Positions 5,376 through 7,147 of a stretch of 7,147 nt of DNA are shown here, piece after piece. This DNA comes from Acidobacteriota bacterium. GTDB taxonomy: Bacteria > Acidobacteriota > Terriglobia > Acidiferrales > UBA7541. The notes under the pieces are model-generated. The model did no database searches, was not told where the DNA came from, and saw only the letters and a list, made by a program, of their open reading frames with translations. The position numbers were made by a program, and so were the translations under genes. Where the stretch lies: positions 2,375 through 9,521 of the forward strand of contig PKUY01000118.1 in assembly GCA_003131705.1 (NCBI GenBank), given 5' to 3'. The first letter of the stretch is position 1; every line of letters begins with the position of its first letter.

Positions 5376-7001
5376 ATGAAGGTTGGTGAAGCGATTGCCG
5401 AGATTTTGAAACGCGAAGGAGTCGAGGTCATCATCGGCTATCCGGTGAACCACGTTCTCGAAGCGGCGGCATGCGCGGGGATTCGTCCGATCATTGTGCG
5501 TCAGGAACGCGTGGGACTGCACATCGCGGACGCGATGTCACGGCTGACGAGTGGACGCACGATCGGAGTTTTTGCCATGCAGCATGGGCCGGGATCCGAA
5601 AATTCTTTTGGCGGCGTCGCGCAGGCATACAGTGAATCGGTGCCGATTTTGGTGCTGCCGATGGGGTATGCGCGGCGGCTGGCGCACATCGATCCGAACT
5701 TCAATTCGGTTGCGAGCATGCGGAGCATCACAAAATCGGCAGAACCGATTACGTCCCCAAACGAGATTTCCAATATTTTCCGCCGCGCTTTTTCGCGCCT
5801 TCGCAACGGGCGCGGCGGCCCCGCGCTTGTCGAGATTCCACTCGACTTGTTTGTCGAGGATGTACCTGAGTCCTTTTCATACGAACCGGTGATCGCGACG
5901 CGCTACGGACCCGATATCGCGGACGTGTGCAAAGCGGCCGCCGTGCTGGCGGATGCAAAGCATCTCGTGATTTACGCCGGGCAGGGAATTCACTACGCGC
6001 GCGCGTGGAAGCCGCTCAAGGATCTGGCGGAATTGCTTGGCGCGCCCGTGGCGACGAGTTTGCAAGGCAAGAGCGCGTTCCCGGAAGATCATCCGCTTGC
6101 GCTGGGCGCCGGCGGCAATGCTTTTCCGCCGATGGTTCCTCACTTCCTCGAAAAAGCCGACTGGATTTTCGGCGTGGGCTGCAGCTTTACGGAAACGGCG
6201 TTCGGGATTGCCATGCCGAAGGGAAAGAAATTTATTCATGCGACGCTTGATCCGGATCATTTGAACAAGGATGTGCGCGCGGACATTGGCCTGGTAGGCG
6301 ACGCGCAACTGACGCTCGATTCGCTGCGCGTTGAGGTCGAGCGCCTGATCAAGAAGCCGCGGGCATCGTCGGTCGCAGAAGAGATCGCGAAGGTTCGTAA
6401 GGTCTGGCTCGACGAATGGATGCCGAAGCTCACGTCGGACGCAACGCCGCTTTCGCCCTATCGCGTGCTCTGGGATTTGCAGCACACAGTCGACGTCGCG
6501 AATACGATCATTACTCACGATGCGGGCAGCCCGCGCGATCAACTCGCGCCGTTTTGGGTGACGAAGCAGCCACTCACCTATATCGGTTGGGGAAAGACGA
6601 CGCAGCTGGGCTATGGGCTGGGTCTTGCCATGGGCGCAAAACTTGTTTGTCCTGACAAGCTTTGCATCAATGTGTGGGGAGACGCCGCGATTGGATTCAC
6701 TGGAATGGACTTTGAAACGGCGGTGCGCGAGCGCATCCCCATTCTGTCCATCCTTCTGAACAACTTCTCCATGGCCATCGAGCTGAAGGTGATGCCGATC
6801 AGCACAGAGAAGTATCGAAGCACCGACATCTCCGGCGACTACGCTGCTATGGCGCGTGCTTTTGGTGGCCACGGCGAACGGATCGAACAGCTAGAGGACA
6901 TTATCCCTGCGATCCAGCGTGGGATCGCCGCAACCAAAGAAGGCATCCCGGTACTGCTGGAGTTCATCACATCCAAGGAGACCGAGATCTCTCGCCTTTG
7001 A
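5376..7001 (+). CDS. Thiamine-diphosphate-dependent enzyme, acetolactate synthase/benzoylformate decarboxylase superfamily, substrate unknown
   Basis: A 541-residue cytoplasmic enzyme with the usual three domains: PYR (about 1-165), central (about 185-325) and PP (about 365-535). E44 in VRQERVGLHIADAM aligns with the glutamate that activates ThDP in acetolactate synthase, so this is not a glyoxylate carboligase, which lacks it. HGPGSEN (70-76), GGPALVEIP (147-155) and SLQGKSAFPEDHP (228-240) match IlvB-type enzymes closely. The ThDP-diphosphate/Mg motif is GDA (435-437) followed by NN (462-463), with Ala in place of the usual third Gly. GYGLGLAMGAKL (412-423) is the usual helix ahead of it. 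No regulatory small subunit (IlvH/IlvN) gene is next to it, so a housekeeping acetolactate synthase is unlikely. Flanked by D- and L-hydroxyacid dehydrogenases, it may decarboxylate or couple the 2-oxoacid they produce; this is inference. The start is ATG 5376, with AGGAG 6 bases upstream; a longer frame from 5244 is rejected. The family is secure; the reaction is not known. Confidence 0.9.
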   Translation: MKVGEAIAEILKREGVEVIIGYPVNHVLEAAACAGIRPIIVRQERVGLHIADAMSRLTSGRTIGVFAMQHGPGSENSFGGVAQAYSESVPILVLPMGYARRLAHIDPNFNSVASMRSITKSAEPITSPNEISNIFRRAFSRLRNGRGGPALVEIPLDLFVEDVPESFSYEPVIATRYGPDIADVCKAAAVLADAKHLVIYAGQGIHYARAWKPLKDLAELLGAPVATSLQGKSAFPEDHPLALGAGGNAFPPMVPHFLEKADWIFGVGCSFTETAFGIAMPKGKKFIHATLDPDHLNKDVRADIGLVGDAQLTLDSLRVEVERLIKKPRASSVAEEIAKVRKVWLDEWMPKLTSDATPLSPYRVLWDLQHTVDVANTIITHDAGSPRDQLAPFWVTKQPLTYIGWGKTTQLGYGLGLAMGAKLVCPDKLCINVWGDAAIGFTGMDFETAVRERIPILSILLNNFSMAIELKVMPISTEKYRSTDISGDYAAMARAFGGHGERIEQLEDIIPAIQRGIAATKEGIPVLLEFITSKETEISRL

Positions 7002-7005
7002 TTGG

Positions 7006-7023
7006 CTGACCACGGCCTGACCA
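7006..7023 (+). repeat. Short direct repeat after the ThDP gene
   Basis: CTGACCA occurs at 7006-7012 and again at 7017-7023, an 11-base period or about one helical turn. The same stretch can also form a weak bulged stem (TTG-CTG at 7002-7008 with CAGCAA at 7022-7027), followed by a T-rich run near 7039-7050. It may be a poor terminator or nothing. The repeat itself is certain; a function is not. Confidence 0.25.
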
Positions 7024-7118
7024 GCAACAGATTGCCTCGTTTCTCGTTTTAAATTTCAAATCCGAAGAATGTTCCGCGCGAATCGTATGGTAGCCGTCGC
7101 CCAAGGCGCTTAATGCGA

Positions 7119-7147
7119 CCCCGCCCTTTGCTCCCCATCGGGCGGGG
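7119..7147 (+). terminator. Perfect 8-bp GC hairpin at the right edge, possible terminator
   Basis: CCCCGCCC (7119-7126) and GGGCGGGG (7140-7147) pair perfectly around a 13-base loop. The window ends at the last stem base, so any T-run that would make this a rho-independent terminator for the ThDP gene cannot be seen. On the minus strand no T-run follows, so it would not be a terminator in that direction. The 7002-7118 stretch before it holds no open frame I can support, only an AT-rich patch at about 7045-7062. The hairpin could instead belong to the leader of a downstream gene. Confidence 0.4.

Noticed and set aside
5877..6872. Open frame of 331 residues on the minus strand, opposite the ThDP gene
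   Set aside because: Low-complexity basic composition without recognisable motifs, while the plus strand carries an intact, motif-rich ThDP enzyme.
5376..7001. Reading the ThDP enzyme as glyoxylate carboligase (Gcl), to fit a glycolate pathway
   Set aside because: Gcl lacks the ThDP-activating Glu, which is present here as E44.

Overview
This is a GC-rich (about 60% by eye) stretch of bacterial chromosome, densely coded, with six genes (one cut by the left edge) and no RNA gene, CRISPR array or mobile element that I can see. My best guess is a soil-type Acidobacteriota. The main hint is the small one-pass membrane protein after the ABC ATPase, whose FWSYERGSWPYD segment resembles proteins I remember from acidobacterial genomes. 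That is memory, not a search result.

Layout. Positions 1-981 hold the end of a LolD/MacB-type ABC transporter ATPase and a short membrane-anchored protein 4 bases behind it. These look like the tail of an operon that starts outside the window. Positions 1060-2502 encode a FAD-linked D-2-hydroxyacid (D-lactate type) dehydrogenase with a strong ribosome binding site. Positions 2596-3963 encode a 12-helix MFS permease of the Spinster-like group, starting with TTG. Positions 3993-5180 on the minus strand encode an FMN-dependent L-2-hydroxyacid dehydrogenase whose active-site loop length matches E. coli LldD. It converges on the MFS gene with a 29-base gap. Positions 5376-7001 encode a thiamine-diphosphate (ThDP) enzyme of the acetolactate synthase/benzoylformate decarboxylase superfamily, divergent from the LldD-like gene across a 195-base control region. 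The last 146 bases are non-coding and end in a perfect GC-rich hairpin.

How the genes may work together. The FAD enzyme and the FMN enzyme belong to families that act on opposite stereoisomers of 2-hydroxyacids and both yield 2-oxoacids. The MFS protein could import (or export) the acid, and the ThDP enzyme belongs to a superfamily that decarboxylates or couples 2-oxoacids. The four genes read as a plausible 2-hydroxyacid utilisation locus. The substrate (lactate, or a larger acid such as an aryl or branched hydroxyacid) cannot be fixed from sequence alone. I see no clearly novel system. The points most worth a second look are the unassigned ThDP enzyme, the pairing of D- and L-specific oxidases, and the conserved small membrane protein linked to the ABC ATPase.
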